Below, piece after piece: positions 33,962 to 41,837 of a DNA stretch of 64,000 nucleotides. Location of the stretch: contig NZ_JACHIH010000029.1 in NCBI RefSeq assembly GCF_014203125.1, positions 1 to 64,000 on the forward strand, written 5' to 3'. The first letter of the stretch is position 1. The number at the start of each line of letters is the position of its first letter. This stretch comes from Rhodopseudomonas rhenobacensis. Lineage in GTDB: Bacteria > Pseudomonadota > Alphaproteobacteria > Rhizobiales > Xanthobacteraceae. The translations under genes and the position numbers were made by a program. Below the pieces are notes generated by a model. It was not told the DNA's origin. It made no database searches and worked only from the letters and a program-made list of their open reading frames with translations.

Positions 33962-34782
33962 GCGTCGCGCGCGACCCACAGACCGAGGCGCGCGCCGCCG
34001 CCGCAACGCGGCTGCTGCGGATCGCGTTGCCGGTTGCTGTGCTGGTGGCCGTGGTCGTGGTTTGGCATTTTGTGGTGAAGCTCAACGACATTCCGCCTTA
34101 TCTGCTGCCGGGTCCGGGGGTGGTGCTACGCACGTTGATCGCGGATTGGCCGGTGCTCGGCGCCTCGCTGGTCACAACGCTGTGGACCACGCTGCAGGGT
34201 TTTCTCGCCGCGGCAGCGGGCGGCATCGCGCTGGCGATCCTGTTCAACCAGTCGCGCTATCTGGAATATTCGCTATTGCCCTATGCGATCATCCTGCAGG
34301 TCACGCCGGTGATCGCGATCGCGCCGCTGCTGTTGATCTATCTGCCGCAGGACACCGCGGTGATCGCCTGCGCCTTCATCGTCGCGTTCTTCCCGGTGCT
34401 CGCCAACACCACGCTGGGGCTGAACTCGGTCGACCGCAATCTCGCCGGGCTGTTCCAGCTCTATGGCGCGTCGCGCGCGCAGACGCTGCTGCGGCTGAAG
34501 CTGCCGGCGGCATTGCCGTATATGCTGGGCGGCCTGCGCATCGCCGGCGGTCTGTCGCTGATCGGCGCGGTGGTCGCCGAAATCGCCGCGGGCTCCGCCG
34601 GCGCCGGCTCCGGGCTCGCCTACCGCATCGCCGAGTCGAGCTACCGGCTCAACATTCCGCGGATGTTCGCGGCATTGCTGTTGCTCTCGCTGGCGGGGAT
34701 TGTCATTTATGGGCTGCTGGCGCTGGTCTCGCATCTTGCGTTGCGGCGCTGGCACGAGAGCGCGCTGGGAAAGGACACTTGA
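33958..34782 (+). CDS. ABC transporter permease
   Basis: The 274-residue membrane protein has six predicted transmembrane segments and the cytoplasmic EAA-like loop LFQLYGASRAQTLLRLKLPAALPYMLGGLRI, which contacts the ATPase. It belongs to the SsuC/TauC-like class. The start overlaps the ATPase stop and its own stop overlaps the dehydrogenase start, so translation is probably coupled. Confidence 0.9.
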   Translation: MSVARDPQTEARAAAATRLLRIALPVAVLVAVVVVWHFVVKLNDIPPYLLPGPGVVLRTLIADWPVLGASLVTTLWTTLQGFLAAAAGGIALAILFNQSRYLEYSLLPYAIILQVTPVIAIAPLLLIYLPQDTAVIACAFIVAFFPVLANTTLGLNSVDRNLAGLFQLYGASRAQTLLRLKLPAALPYMLGGLRIAGGLSLIGAVVAEIAAGSAGAGSGLAYRIAESSYRLNIPRMFAALLLLSLAGIVIYGLLALVSHLALRRWHESALGKDT

Positions 34783-35762
34783 TGCCGAACGAGACCTCGC
34801 AGACCGTCGATCTGTTGATCTACGGCCCTGACAAGCCGCTGATCAACGAAGGTTTTGCGGAGCGTTTCAAGCTGCATAAGGCGCAGCAGCTGGCCGACCT
34901 CGAGCGGCTTGCCCCCGGCATCGCCGAAACCATTCGCGGCATCGCGGTGACCGGCCTGGTGCCGGCCTCCGGCGCGGTGCTGGCGCGGTTTCCCAAGTTG
35001 GAAATCGTCGCGTCGTTCGGCGTCGGCTACGATCACGTCGACGCGGCCTATGCGCGCGAGCACGGCGTCATCGTCACCAACACCCCGGACGTGCTGACCG
35101 AAGAAGTCGCCGATGTCGCGCTCGGGCTGCTGATTGCCACGCTGCGCGAGTTCATCGCCGCCGATCGCCATGTGCGGACGGGCGCGTGGTCGACGCAGAA
35201 TTTTCCGCTCAGCAAGGGCTCGTTGCGCGACCGCAGCGTCGGCATCGTCGGCATGGGCCGGATCGGCCAGGCGATCGGCCGCAGGCTGGAGGCGTCACAG
35301 GTGCCGGTGGTGTATCATTCGCGGCATCCCGCGGCCTCTGTCAGCTATCAGCACTATCCGAACCTGATCGAGATGGCGAAGGCGGTCGATACGCTGATCG
35401 TGATCATTCCGGGCGGCGCCGCCACCGCCAAGCTGATCGACGCCGAGGTGCTGGCGGCGCTGGGGCCGCGCGGCGTCGTCGTCAACGTGGCGCGCGGCTC
35501 GGTGATCGACGAGCCGGCGCTGATCGCGGCGTTGCAGGCAGGCACGATCCAGGCCGCCGGGCTCGACGTGTTCGCCGACGAGCCGAACGTGCCTGAAGCC
35601 TTGCGCGCGCTGCCCAACGTGGTGCTGCTGCCGCATGTCGGCTCGGCCTCGGTGGTGACCCGCAACGCGATGGATCAGCTGGTGGTCGACAATCTCAAAG
35701 CCTGGTTCGACGGCCAACCGCCGCTGACGCCGATTCCCGAAACCCCGGTGAAGGATCGCTGA
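34782..35762 (+). CDS. 2-hydroxyacid dehydrogenase (hydroxypyruvate/glyoxylate reductase type)
   Basis: The 326-residue protein has the Rossmann motif GIVGMGRIGQAIG near residue 153, the catalytic Arg in NVARGSVIDE, Glu in DVFADEP and His in LPHVGSAS. It reduces or oxidises a 2-hydroxy/2-oxo acid with NAD(P). Because it is translationally coupled to the ABC permease (overlap TGATG), its substrate may derive from the imported compound. The choice between glyoxylate, hydroxypyruvate and others cannot be made from sequence. Confidence 0.88.
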   Translation: MPNETSQTVDLLIYGPDKPLINEGFAERFKLHKAQQLADLERLAPGIAETIRGIAVTGLVPASGAVLARFPKLEIVASFGVGYDHVDAAYAREHGVIVTNTPDVLTEEVADVALGLLIATLREFIAADRHVRTGAWSTQNFPLSKGSLRDRSVGIVGMGRIGQAIGRRLEASQVPVVYHSRHPAASVSYQHYPNLIEMAKAVDTLIVIIPGGAATAKLIDAEVLAALGPRGVVVNVARGSVIDEPALIAALQAGTIQAAGLDVFADEPNVPEALRALPNVVLLPHVGSASVVTRNAMDQLVVDNLKAWFDGQPPLTPIPETPVKDR

Positions 35763-35764
35763 CC

Positions 35765-36481
35765 ATGTCGGAGCGCCGTTGTCTGGTGTGGCAAGCCCGC
35801 GCCACGGTCGTCGCGGCGGTTGCGGCGTTGGTGATCGGCGCTCCGCCGGTGCGGGCGCAGGAGTCCGGCGCGCTGAAAAAGCGGATGACCGGGCAGTGGG
35901 AGCTCTCCACCGCCGAGCGCAGCAAGACCTGCGTGGTCACGCTGAAGGGCGATGCGACGGCGCAGGGTTTCCGGCTCGAGCTGGAGCCGACTTGCGCGGC
36001 GGCGCTGCCGTTCACCAAGGACGTCGCCGCCTGGAGCATCAAGGGGCTCGACATCGTGCGGCTGCAGGACGCCACGGGGCAGCCGGTGATCGACCTCACC
36101 GAGGTGGAAAGCGGCATTTTCGAAGGGCTGCGCTCCGGCGAAGGCATCTACATCCTGCAGAATCTGATCGCGGCGCGCTCGCTGGCCAAATCGATGGACC
36201 AGATGATCGGCGACTGGTCGATGGTGCGCGGCAACGGCCAATCGATCTGCGGCCTGACGCTGACCAACAACGAAGCCACGCCGGACAATTTCCAGGTGTT
36301 TTTGAAGCCGCGCTGCGATCCGGCGGTGGCCGGCTTCGCGCCGACGATGTGGCGGCTGGAGCGCGGCGCCTTGTTGCTGATGTCGGTGAAGGGCGAGGTC
36401 TGGCGTTTCGAGGCCGACGACAACGCGCAGTGGCGCCGCACCCCAGACACCGTCGATCCGTTGATTTTGCTGCGGCAGTAA
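35765..36481 (+). CDS. Tandem AprI/Inh metalloprotease inhibitor-domain protein
   Basis: The 238-residue exported protein has a signal peptide ending VRAQ. Two related beta-barrel units follow. The first is about residues 35-125 (MTGQWELSTAERSKTCVVTLKG...CAAALPF). The second is about 140-235 (MIGDWSMVRGNGQSICGLTLTN...RCDPAVAGF), each with one Cys pair. The family inhibits secreted serralysin-type metalloproteases. No such protease lies next to it. It starts 2 bp after the dehydrogenase stop, so it is in the same operon. Confidence 0.8.
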   Translation: MSERRCLVWQARATVVAAVAALVIGAPPVRAQESGALKKRMTGQWELSTAERSKTCVVTLKGDATAQGFRLELEPTCAAALPFTKDVAAWSIKGLDIVRLQDATGQPVIDLTEVESGIFEGLRSGEGIYILQNLIAARSLAKSMDQMIGDWSMVRGNGQSICGLTLTNNEATPDNFQVFLKPRCDPAVAGFAPTMWRLERGALLLMSVKGEVWRFEADDNAQWRRTPDTVDPLILLRQ

Positions 36482-36503
36482 TCGTCTGGGGCACTTCAAG
36501 TCT

Positions 36504-36551
36504 GTCATTCCGGGCTCGCTCGCAGCTTCGCTGCTCGCGCCCCGGAATGAC
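36504..36551. repeat. Short copy of family A repeat
   Basis: 48 bp, with outer arms GTCATTCCGGG and CCCCGGAATGAC and inner CTCGCTCGCAGC/GCTGCTCGCG. The central part of the long form is missing. It lies between the convergent AprI and RadC genes. Confidence 0.75.
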
Positions 36552-36582
36552 AGCGAGATAGTTCGACGTCTATCAGCAAGCC

Positions 36583-37311
36583 TCAAATCAGTTTCAGCCC
36601 TTTCAGGCTGGCGTGGCCGTTCTTGCCGACGATGATGTGGTCGTGCACCGCGATGCCGAGCGGCCCCGCGATGTCGATGATCTGTTTGGTCATGGTGATG
36701 TCGGATGACGACGGCGTCGGATCGCCCGAGGGGTGGTTGTGCACCATGATGATCGCGGTGGCGGATAATTCCAGCGCGCGCTTGACGATCTCGCGCGGAT
36801 ACACCGGGGTGTGGTCGATGGTGCCGACCTGCTGCAATTCGTCGGCGATCAGCTGATTGCGCTTGTCGAGAAACAGGATGCGGAATTGCTCCTTGTCGGC
36901 GAACGCCATCGCGGTGCGGCAATAGTCGATCACGCTCGACCATGACGACAGCACCGCGCGCTGCTTGAGCTCGCCCTTGGCGACGCGGCTCGCCGCCGCG
37001 GCGATCAGCTTGATCTCGGTGATCGCGGCTTCGCCGAGCCCGCCGATCTCGCGCAGCCGTGCCTCGGAGGCGTGCACGGTTTCGGCGAACGAGCCGAAGG
37101 TGCCGATCAGCGCTTTCGCCAGCGGCTTGACGTCGCGCCGCGGCAGCGCGCGAAACAGCACCAGCTCCATCAGCTCGTAGTCCGACAAGGCGGCGGCGCC
37201 GGCGCTGCGGAAGCGCTCGCGCAGCCGCTCGCGATGGCCGTGATAATGCGGCGCCTCGGCGAAAAAGCCCGGCTCGGTGCGGTGGTCGGGGTCGGCGGAA
37301 TCGGCGGACAT
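36583..37311 (-). CDS. radC: RadC family protein (JAB/MPN domain)
   Basis: The 242-residue protein has the N-terminal helix-hairpin-helix-like UPF0758 region ([29 protein letters not shown]) and a JAMM metal site with Glu near LHQ-type strand and [14 protein letters not shown]. RadC was named for DNA repair but the role is debated. ATG 37311 (MSADSADPD) is preferred; upstream in-frame 37368 is possible. It is on the minus strand like map, but the ku gene now lies between them. Confidence 0.88.
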   Translation of the reverse strand: MSADSADPDHRTEPGFFAEAPHYHGHRERLRERFRSAGAAALSDYELMELVLFRALPRRDVKPLAKALIGTFGSFAETVHASEARLREIGGLGEAAITEIKLIAAAASRVAKGELKQRAVLSSWSSVIDYCRTAMAFADKEQFRILFLDKRNQLIADELQQVGTIDHTPVYPREIVKRALELSATAIIMVHNHPSGDPTPSSSDITMTKQIIDIAGPLGIAVHDHIIVGKNGHASLKGLKLI

Positions 37312-37402
37312 GGCGCGACGCTGCGAAGTTGAACGGCGCAAGCTTGCCGCGCCGGCTGAGTTTTGCAACCGGGATTTGTGTTTTGGCCACGGGCGCAGAC
37401 TT

Positions 37403-37545
37403 CACCTCTCCCCGCGTGCGGGGAGAGGTCGACCCGGCGTAGCGTGAGCGAAGCCGGGTCGGGTGAGGGGGCGTCGCGACGGATCACGGCCTCATCAACC
37501 CCCTCACCCCAACCCTCTCCCCGCAAGCGGGGCGAGGGAGCGCGC
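37403..37545. repeat. Paired family E repeats in inverted orientation
   Basis: The first unit, CACCTCTCCCCGC-GTGC-GGGGAGAGGTCG (37403-37431), continues to GGGTGAGGGGG. The second unit, CCCTCACCCC...GGGGCGAGGGAGCGC (37500-37545), matches the copy at 145-190. Together they make a large inverted structure upstream of radC. Confidence 0.65.
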
Positions 37546-37560
37546 TGCCGATGTTGCGAG

Positions 37561-37605
37561 ATTCCGGGTTCGCTCGCAGCTCCGCTGCTCGCGCCCCGGA
37601 ATGAC
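37561..37605. repeat. Right half of family A repeat
   Basis: ATTCCGGGTTCGCTCGCAGC ... CGCCCCGGAATGAC corresponds to the right half of the longer copies, fused directly to the family E repeat. Confidence 0.65.
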
Positions 37606-37619
37606 GGCTCAATTACAGC

Positions 37620-37850
37620 TCAATCCGCGCTGGGCAGCCGCTTCAGGGTGAATTCGATGCGGTCGCCGGGCAGTTCGCGCCAGCTTTCCACGCCGCTCAT
37701 ATAGGCGGCCTTGGGAAAGCTCGCGAAAAACGCTCGCGCCGCCGCGCGGGCTTCGTCACGCGGCAGCGTCAGGGTCTGGCGCAGAAAACCGTCGGCGGGC
37801 GCGCGGCGCCGTGCCATCCGGTCCGCCAGATCGCGCGGGCGATCGGCCAT
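37620..37850 (-). CDS. Small conserved hypothetical protein, 76 residues
   Basis: The predicted protein is Arg/Ala-rich at the N-terminus (ADRPRDLADRMARRRAPADGFLRQTLTLPRDEARAAARAF). A hydrophobic-aromatic segment FFASFPKAAYMSGVESWRELPGDRIEFTLKRLP follows. This pattern is common in hypothetical proteins of this group. It lies divergent from ku with 137 bp between start codons. Function is unknown. Confidence 0.55.
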   Translation of the reverse strand: MADRPRDLADRMARRRAPADGFLRQTLTLPRDEARAAARAFFASFPKAAYMSGVESWRELPGDRIEFTLKRLPSAD

Positions 37851-37987
37851 GTCGAGAACTCCATACTGGTGAGCGCCCCTCGGGCCGCTCGCACGACCGG
37901 CTCAATATAAGACAGCCCGGGAACGAATCCGAGGGCATCCACTTGAATCCCGGTTCTGTTGCGTTCCTGAGTTTCGGAGGTTGCGTC

Positions 37988-39031
37988 ATGGCCCCGCGCG
38001 CCAACTGGAAGGGCTTTTTGCGCCTTTCGCTCGTGACCTGCCCGGTGGCGCTGTACCCGGCGACCTCGGATTCCGAAAAAATCAGCTTCAACCAGATCAA
38101 CCGCGCCACCGGCAACAGGATCAAATACCTCAAGGTCGACGCCGAGACCGGCGAGGAAGTGACGCCCGACGAGATCATGAAGGGCTACAAGGTCGATAGC
38201 GACAGCTACATCGAAGTCACCAAGGATGAGCTCGACTCCATCGCGCTGGAATCCACCCGCACCATCGATATCGACCAGTTCGTGCCGAAGTCGGAGATCG
38301 ACGAATTGTATCTGGTGCGGCCGTATTTCATCGTGCCGGACGGCAAGGTCGGCCACGACGCCTATGCGGTGATCCGCGAGACCATCCGCTCGCTCGACAA
38401 GGTGGCGCTGGCCCGCGTGGTGCTGACCAACCGCGAGCACGTCATCGCGCTGGAGGCCCGCGACAACGGGCTGATGGGCATGCTGCTGCGCTATCCGTAC
38501 GAGGTGCGCGACGCCGCGGAGTATTTCGACGACATCCAGGACGTCAAGATAACCCGCGACATGCTGGATCTCGCCAAGCACATCGTCGCGCAGAAATCCG
38601 GGCATTTTGCGCCCGAGGCGTTCGAGGATCACTACGAGGCGGCGCTCACCGAACTGATCAACCAGAAGCGCAACGGCACGCCTATTGCCGCCAAGGCGCG
38701 GCCGAAGGGCGACAATGTGGTCGACCTGATGGAGGCGCTGCGCCGCAGTATCGCGGGCGATGGCAAGGCGAAGGCGGCGGAGGGCGGGCGGTCCGAGGGC
38801 CGTGCGGCGGCGCCCGCAGCGGCATCGGCGAAATCATCGGGTGGTCCCGGGGCCAAGCCGCCCAAGGGCAAGAAGCCGCGCAAGGCGGCGGCCGGGCAAA
38901 AGGAAATGCTGCTGCCGATCAGCGGCAGCCGCGCCGCCAAGGAGGCCGCGAAGGAGGTTACGAAGGACGACGCCGGCAAGGCCCGCAAGCCGGCCCCGCG
39001 CGCGGCGGCCAAGACCCGCAAGGCGGGGTAG
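37988..39031 (+). CDS. ku: Ku protein (bacterial NHEJ)
   Basis: The 347-residue protein has the Ku core from MAPRANWKGFLRLSLVTCPVALYPATSDSEKISFNQIN to GHFAPEAFEDHYEAALTELINQK, including the KGYKVDSDSYIEV segment. This is the minimal DNA-end-binding ring of bacterial Ku. The C-terminal 90 residues are Lys/Ala-rich and basic, as in many alphaproteobacterial Ku proteins, and likely contact DNA or ligase. No ligD is in the window. It is flanked by dispersed repeats on the downstream side. Confidence 0.92.
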   Translation: MAPRANWKGFLRLSLVTCPVALYPATSDSEKISFNQINRATGNRIKYLKVDAETGEEVTPDEIMKGYKVDSDSYIEVTKDELDSIALESTRTIDIDQFVPKSEIDELYLVRPYFIVPDGKVGHDAYAVIRETIRSLDKVALARVVLTNREHVIALEARDNGLMGMLLRYPYEVRDAAEYFDDIQDVKITRDMLDLAKHIVAQKSGHFAPEAFEDHYEAALTELINQKRNGTPIAAKARPKGDNVVDLMEALRRSIAGDGKAKAAEGGRSEGRAAAPAAASAKSSGGPGAKPPKGKKPRKAAAGQKEMLLPISGSRAAKEAAKEVTKDDAGKARKPAPRAAAKTRKAG

Positions 39032-39044
39032 TTTGGCGTCGATC

Positions 39045-39142
39045 GTAGGGTGGGCAAAGCGAAGCGTGCCCACCGTCTGGTGATAGCGACGGTGTCGCAA
39101 GCCAGGTGGGCACGGCGCAAGTGCGCCTTTGCCCACCCTACG
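39045..39142. repeat. Dispersed GTAGGGTGGGC...GCCCACCCTAC repeat (family D)
   Basis: The 98-bp inverted repeat has perfect outer arms GTAGGGTGGGCAAAG and a complementary end. It also has inner arms CGTGCCCACC and GGTGGGCACG. Single copy in this window. Confidence 0.8.
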
Positions 39143-39206
39143 CGCCGGTGAGAAACGGCTACGCGCCCGTGAGAGCGGCTCTACAGAAAACGCCCCACTA
39201 CAAACT

Positions 39207-39322
39207 GTCATTCCGGGGCGCGAGGGCGATAGCCCGAGCGAACCCGGAATCCAGTATCCCAGGGCGGTGATTACTGGATCCCGGGTTCACTCGCAGCTTC
39301 GCGGCTCGCGCCCCGGGATGAC
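39207..39322. repeat. Family A dispersed repeat
   Basis: Starts GTCATTCCGGGG and ends CCCCGGGATGAC, with internal AACCCGGAATCCAG/CTGGATCCCGGGTT. It is in the gap between convergent ku and map. Confidence 0.8.
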
Positions 39323-39356
39323 ATTTGGTGTTGGAAGTGCGCTCTAAACCCGCCGC

Positions 39357-40178
39357 TCACCCGTTGATCGGCGGCTTGTCCAGATTCTTCGGCGACAGCG
39401 TGAAGATCTCGGCGCCGGTGGGTGTGACGCCGATCGAATGCTCGAACTGCGCCGACAGCGAGCGGTCGCGGGTCACCGCGGTCCAGCCGTCGGACAGCAC
39501 CTTCACATAGGGTTTGCCGAGGTTGATCATCGGCTCGATGGTGAAGAACATGCCGGGCTTCAAAGCCACGCCCTGGCCGGGGCTGCCGACGTGGATGATG
39601 TTGGGCTCGTCGTGGAACATGCGGCCCAGGCCATGGCCGCAGAAATCCCGCACCACGCCCATGTCGGGCTCGACATAGCTCTGGATCGCATGGCCGATGT
39701 CGCCGGTGGTGGCGCCGGGCTTCACCGCGGCGATGCCGCGCAACAGCGATTCGTAGGTCACCTCGATCAGCCGCTCGGCCTTGCGCGAGATCGCACCGAC
39801 CGGATACATCCGGCTGGAATCGCCGTACCAGCCGTCGACGATATAGGTGACGTCGATATTGACGATGTCGCCCTCTTTCAGCGGCCGGTCGCCGGGCATG
39901 CCGTGGCAGACCACATGGTTGATCGAGGTGCAGGTGGAAAAGCGGTAGCCGCGATACATCAGCGTGGCGGGATAGGCGCCGTGGCTGAAGGCGAATTCGC
40001 GGACGAAATCGTCGATCCTGGAGGTCGGCACCCCGGGCTTGACGATGTCGACCAGTTCGTCGAGGCAGCGCGCGACCAATTGGCCGGCCTTGCGCATGCC
40101 GGCAAAGCCGCTCGGGCCATGCAGCTTGATCTGCCCCGTCTTACGCACGGAGGTCTCGGAGGCGTCGACATAGCTCAT
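39357..40178 (-). CDS. map: Type I methionyl aminopeptidase
   Basis: The 273-residue enzyme removes the initiator Met from new proteins. The metal ligands are in CHGMPGDRPLKEGDIVNIDVTYIVDGWYGDSSRM (two Asp), CGHGLGRMFHDEPN (His), FTIEPMI (Glu) and SLSAQFEHS (Glu). ATG 40178 starts MSYVDASE; an upstream in-frame start at 40244 is less likely. The gene is convergent with ku, separated by repeats. Confidence 0.93.
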   Translation of the reverse strand: MSYVDASETSVRKTGQIKLHGPSGFAGMRKAGQLVARCLDELVDIVKPGVPTSRIDDFVREFAFSHGAYPATLMYRGYRFSTCTSINHVVCHGMPGDRPLKEGDIVNIDVTYIVDGWYGDSSRMYPVGAISRKAERLIEVTYESLLRGIAAVKPGATTGDIGHAIQSYVEPDMGVVRDFCGHGLGRMFHDEPNIIHVGSPGQGVALKPGMFFTIEPMINLGKPYVKVLSDGWTAVTRDRSLSAQFEHSIGVTPTGAEIFTLSPKNLDKPPING

Positions 40179-40293
40179 CGGTCGGTCTTGCTTCAAAAAG
40201 GGTGATTTCAATCTCCAATCTAGTGATCGCAGCGGTTCGCGCAAGCCAAAGCGGCCCGGTCTGGAGTCATGCCAGTCAGGCGCAGACCAACGG

Positions 40294-41613
40294 TCACGGC
40301 GCCATTTCGACCACGGTTTCGACCGGCAGGGCGCCGCCGCGGATGCGGATTTCCCGCACCGGGTAGGGAACCCGGATGCCTTCGCGCTTGAAGGCCTCCC
40401 ACAGGCTCAGCATGACGTCGCTGCGCACCCCGTCCATGCCGTCCGGATCGGCGATCCAGAAGGTCAGGGAGAATTTCATTCCCGCCTCGGTGAATTCGGT
40501 CAACAGGCAATTCGGAGTCTTCTGCTTGATGGCCCGCGGCGCCGCCGCGGCCACGGTGGCGGCCAGTTTGCACACCAGCCGCGGGTCGGCGTCGTAATTG
40601 GTGCCGAAATTGACCTTCACCATGGTGTTCTTGTCGGTATAGGTCCAGTTCACCACCTTCTGCGTCACCAGATCCTCGTTGGGGATCAGGAATTCGCGGC
40701 CGTCGCCCGCCGACACCGAGATATAGCGGGTGTTCATCGCGCTGATCCGGCCGAAGCTGTCGCCGACGCTGACCAGGTCGCCGGGCTTCACCGACTTGTC
40801 GGCGAGCAGGATCACCCCTGAGATGAAATTGGCGACGATCTTCTGCAAGCCGAAACCGATACCGACGCCGGCGGCGCCGGAGAAGATCGCCAGCGCCGAG
40901 AGATTAATGCCGACCGCGCTCATCACCACGGTGACGGCGAAGATCATCAGCGCGACCCGCACCAGCTTGATCAACAGCACCTGGATCGACGGGGTGAGGT
41001 CGCGCGACTGCGCGATGCGGCCCTCCAAAAACTTGCTGGCGACGTTGGTCAGCCACAGCGCCACCGCCAGCAGCACCGTCAGCTTGATCAGCAACAGCGG
41101 CGTCAGCCGCAGCCCGCCGACCACCACCGACACCGAATCCAGCGCCTCGATGGTCTGTTCGAGCTGGCCCAGAATGCTCAGCGCGGCGACGCACCAGGCC
41201 GACAGCGACACCAGCCGGACGATGAATTCGTTGCGGATCACGCTGGTGACCAGCCGGATCACCAGCCAGGCCAGCGCCAGCTTGGCGCAGACCGCCAAGA
41301 GGTAACTGCGGCTCGGCCAGGTCCAGGCCAGCATGCCGCCGCGCGCCGCCATCATCACCACCGCGAACGCCGCGGTCGAGGCGCTGCCGACCATCACCCG
41401 GCCGAGCAGCCGCAGCGGCGCCGGCCATCCCATCGAGATCGTGCTCAAATCGACCCGGGCGCGCACCGCCGCGCCGATCGCAAAGGCGAGGCCGGCGCCG
41501 GCCAGAATCAGGCCGAGTTGGAAATAGAACCAGGGCGACGTAATCTCTGCGCCGATCGAGCGGGTCGCGGACAGCAGCATCTCGTAGATTTCGTTGAGGT
41601 CGAATTCCATCAT
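40294..41613 (-). CDS. Mechanosensitive channel of the MscS family
   Basis: The 439-residue protein has about five transmembrane helices. The last is the pore helix region (SALAIFSGAAGVGIGFGLQKIVANFISGVILLADKSVKPGDLVSVGD), the MscS signature. A beta domain (GRISAMNTRYISVSAGDGREFLIPNEDLV) and a C-terminal alpha/beta domain end at SLWEAFKREGIRVPYPVREI. It releases solutes on hypo-osmotic shock. The start is MMEFDL at 41613 or one codon further in; in-frame extension to 41736 lacks membrane character. Confidence 0.88.
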   Translation of the reverse strand: MMEFDLNEIYEMLLSATRSIGAEITSPWFYFQLGLILAGAGLAFAIGAAVRARVDLSTISMGWPAPLRLLGRVMVGSASTAAFAVVMMAARGGMLAWTWPSRSYLLAVCAKLALAWLVIRLVTSVIRNEFIVRLVSLSAWCVAALSILGQLEQTIEALDSVSVVVGGLRLTPLLLIKLTVLLAVALWLTNVASKFLEGRIAQSRDLTPSIQVLLIKLVRVALMIFAVTVVMSAVGINLSALAIFSGAAGVGIGFGLQKIVANFISGVILLADKSVKPGDLVSVGDSFGRISAMNTRYISVSAGDGREFLIPNEDLVTQKVVNWTYTDKNTMVKVNFGTNYDADPRLVCKLAATVAAAAPRAIKQKTPNCLLTEFTEAGMKFSLTFWIADPDGMDGVRSDVMLSLWEAFKREGIRVPYPVREIRIRGGALPVETVVEMAP

Positions 41614-41837
41614 CACCAATCTCTGGTCGAATGCGGGTTCCCGCCGTGCCATATCCAATGACGGCAACTTAGGCCAGATTGCCAGCGTCGCGTCGTGGCC
41701 ATCGATCCGACACCGGATCACGACCAGATCGGCCAAATCGGGTGGAGACGGGCGGTCGCGGACCGCAACAGCGGGTTGGCGGTGAACTATGGCGACGATA
41801 AGGATCAGCGCCGCTCGCGCGGCGACTTTGGAGGACC

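Noticed and set aside
37988-39031. Ku as part of a local NHEJ operon
   Set aside because: No ligD or polymerase-domain gene is present nearby; the flanking genes are unrelated housekeeping genes.
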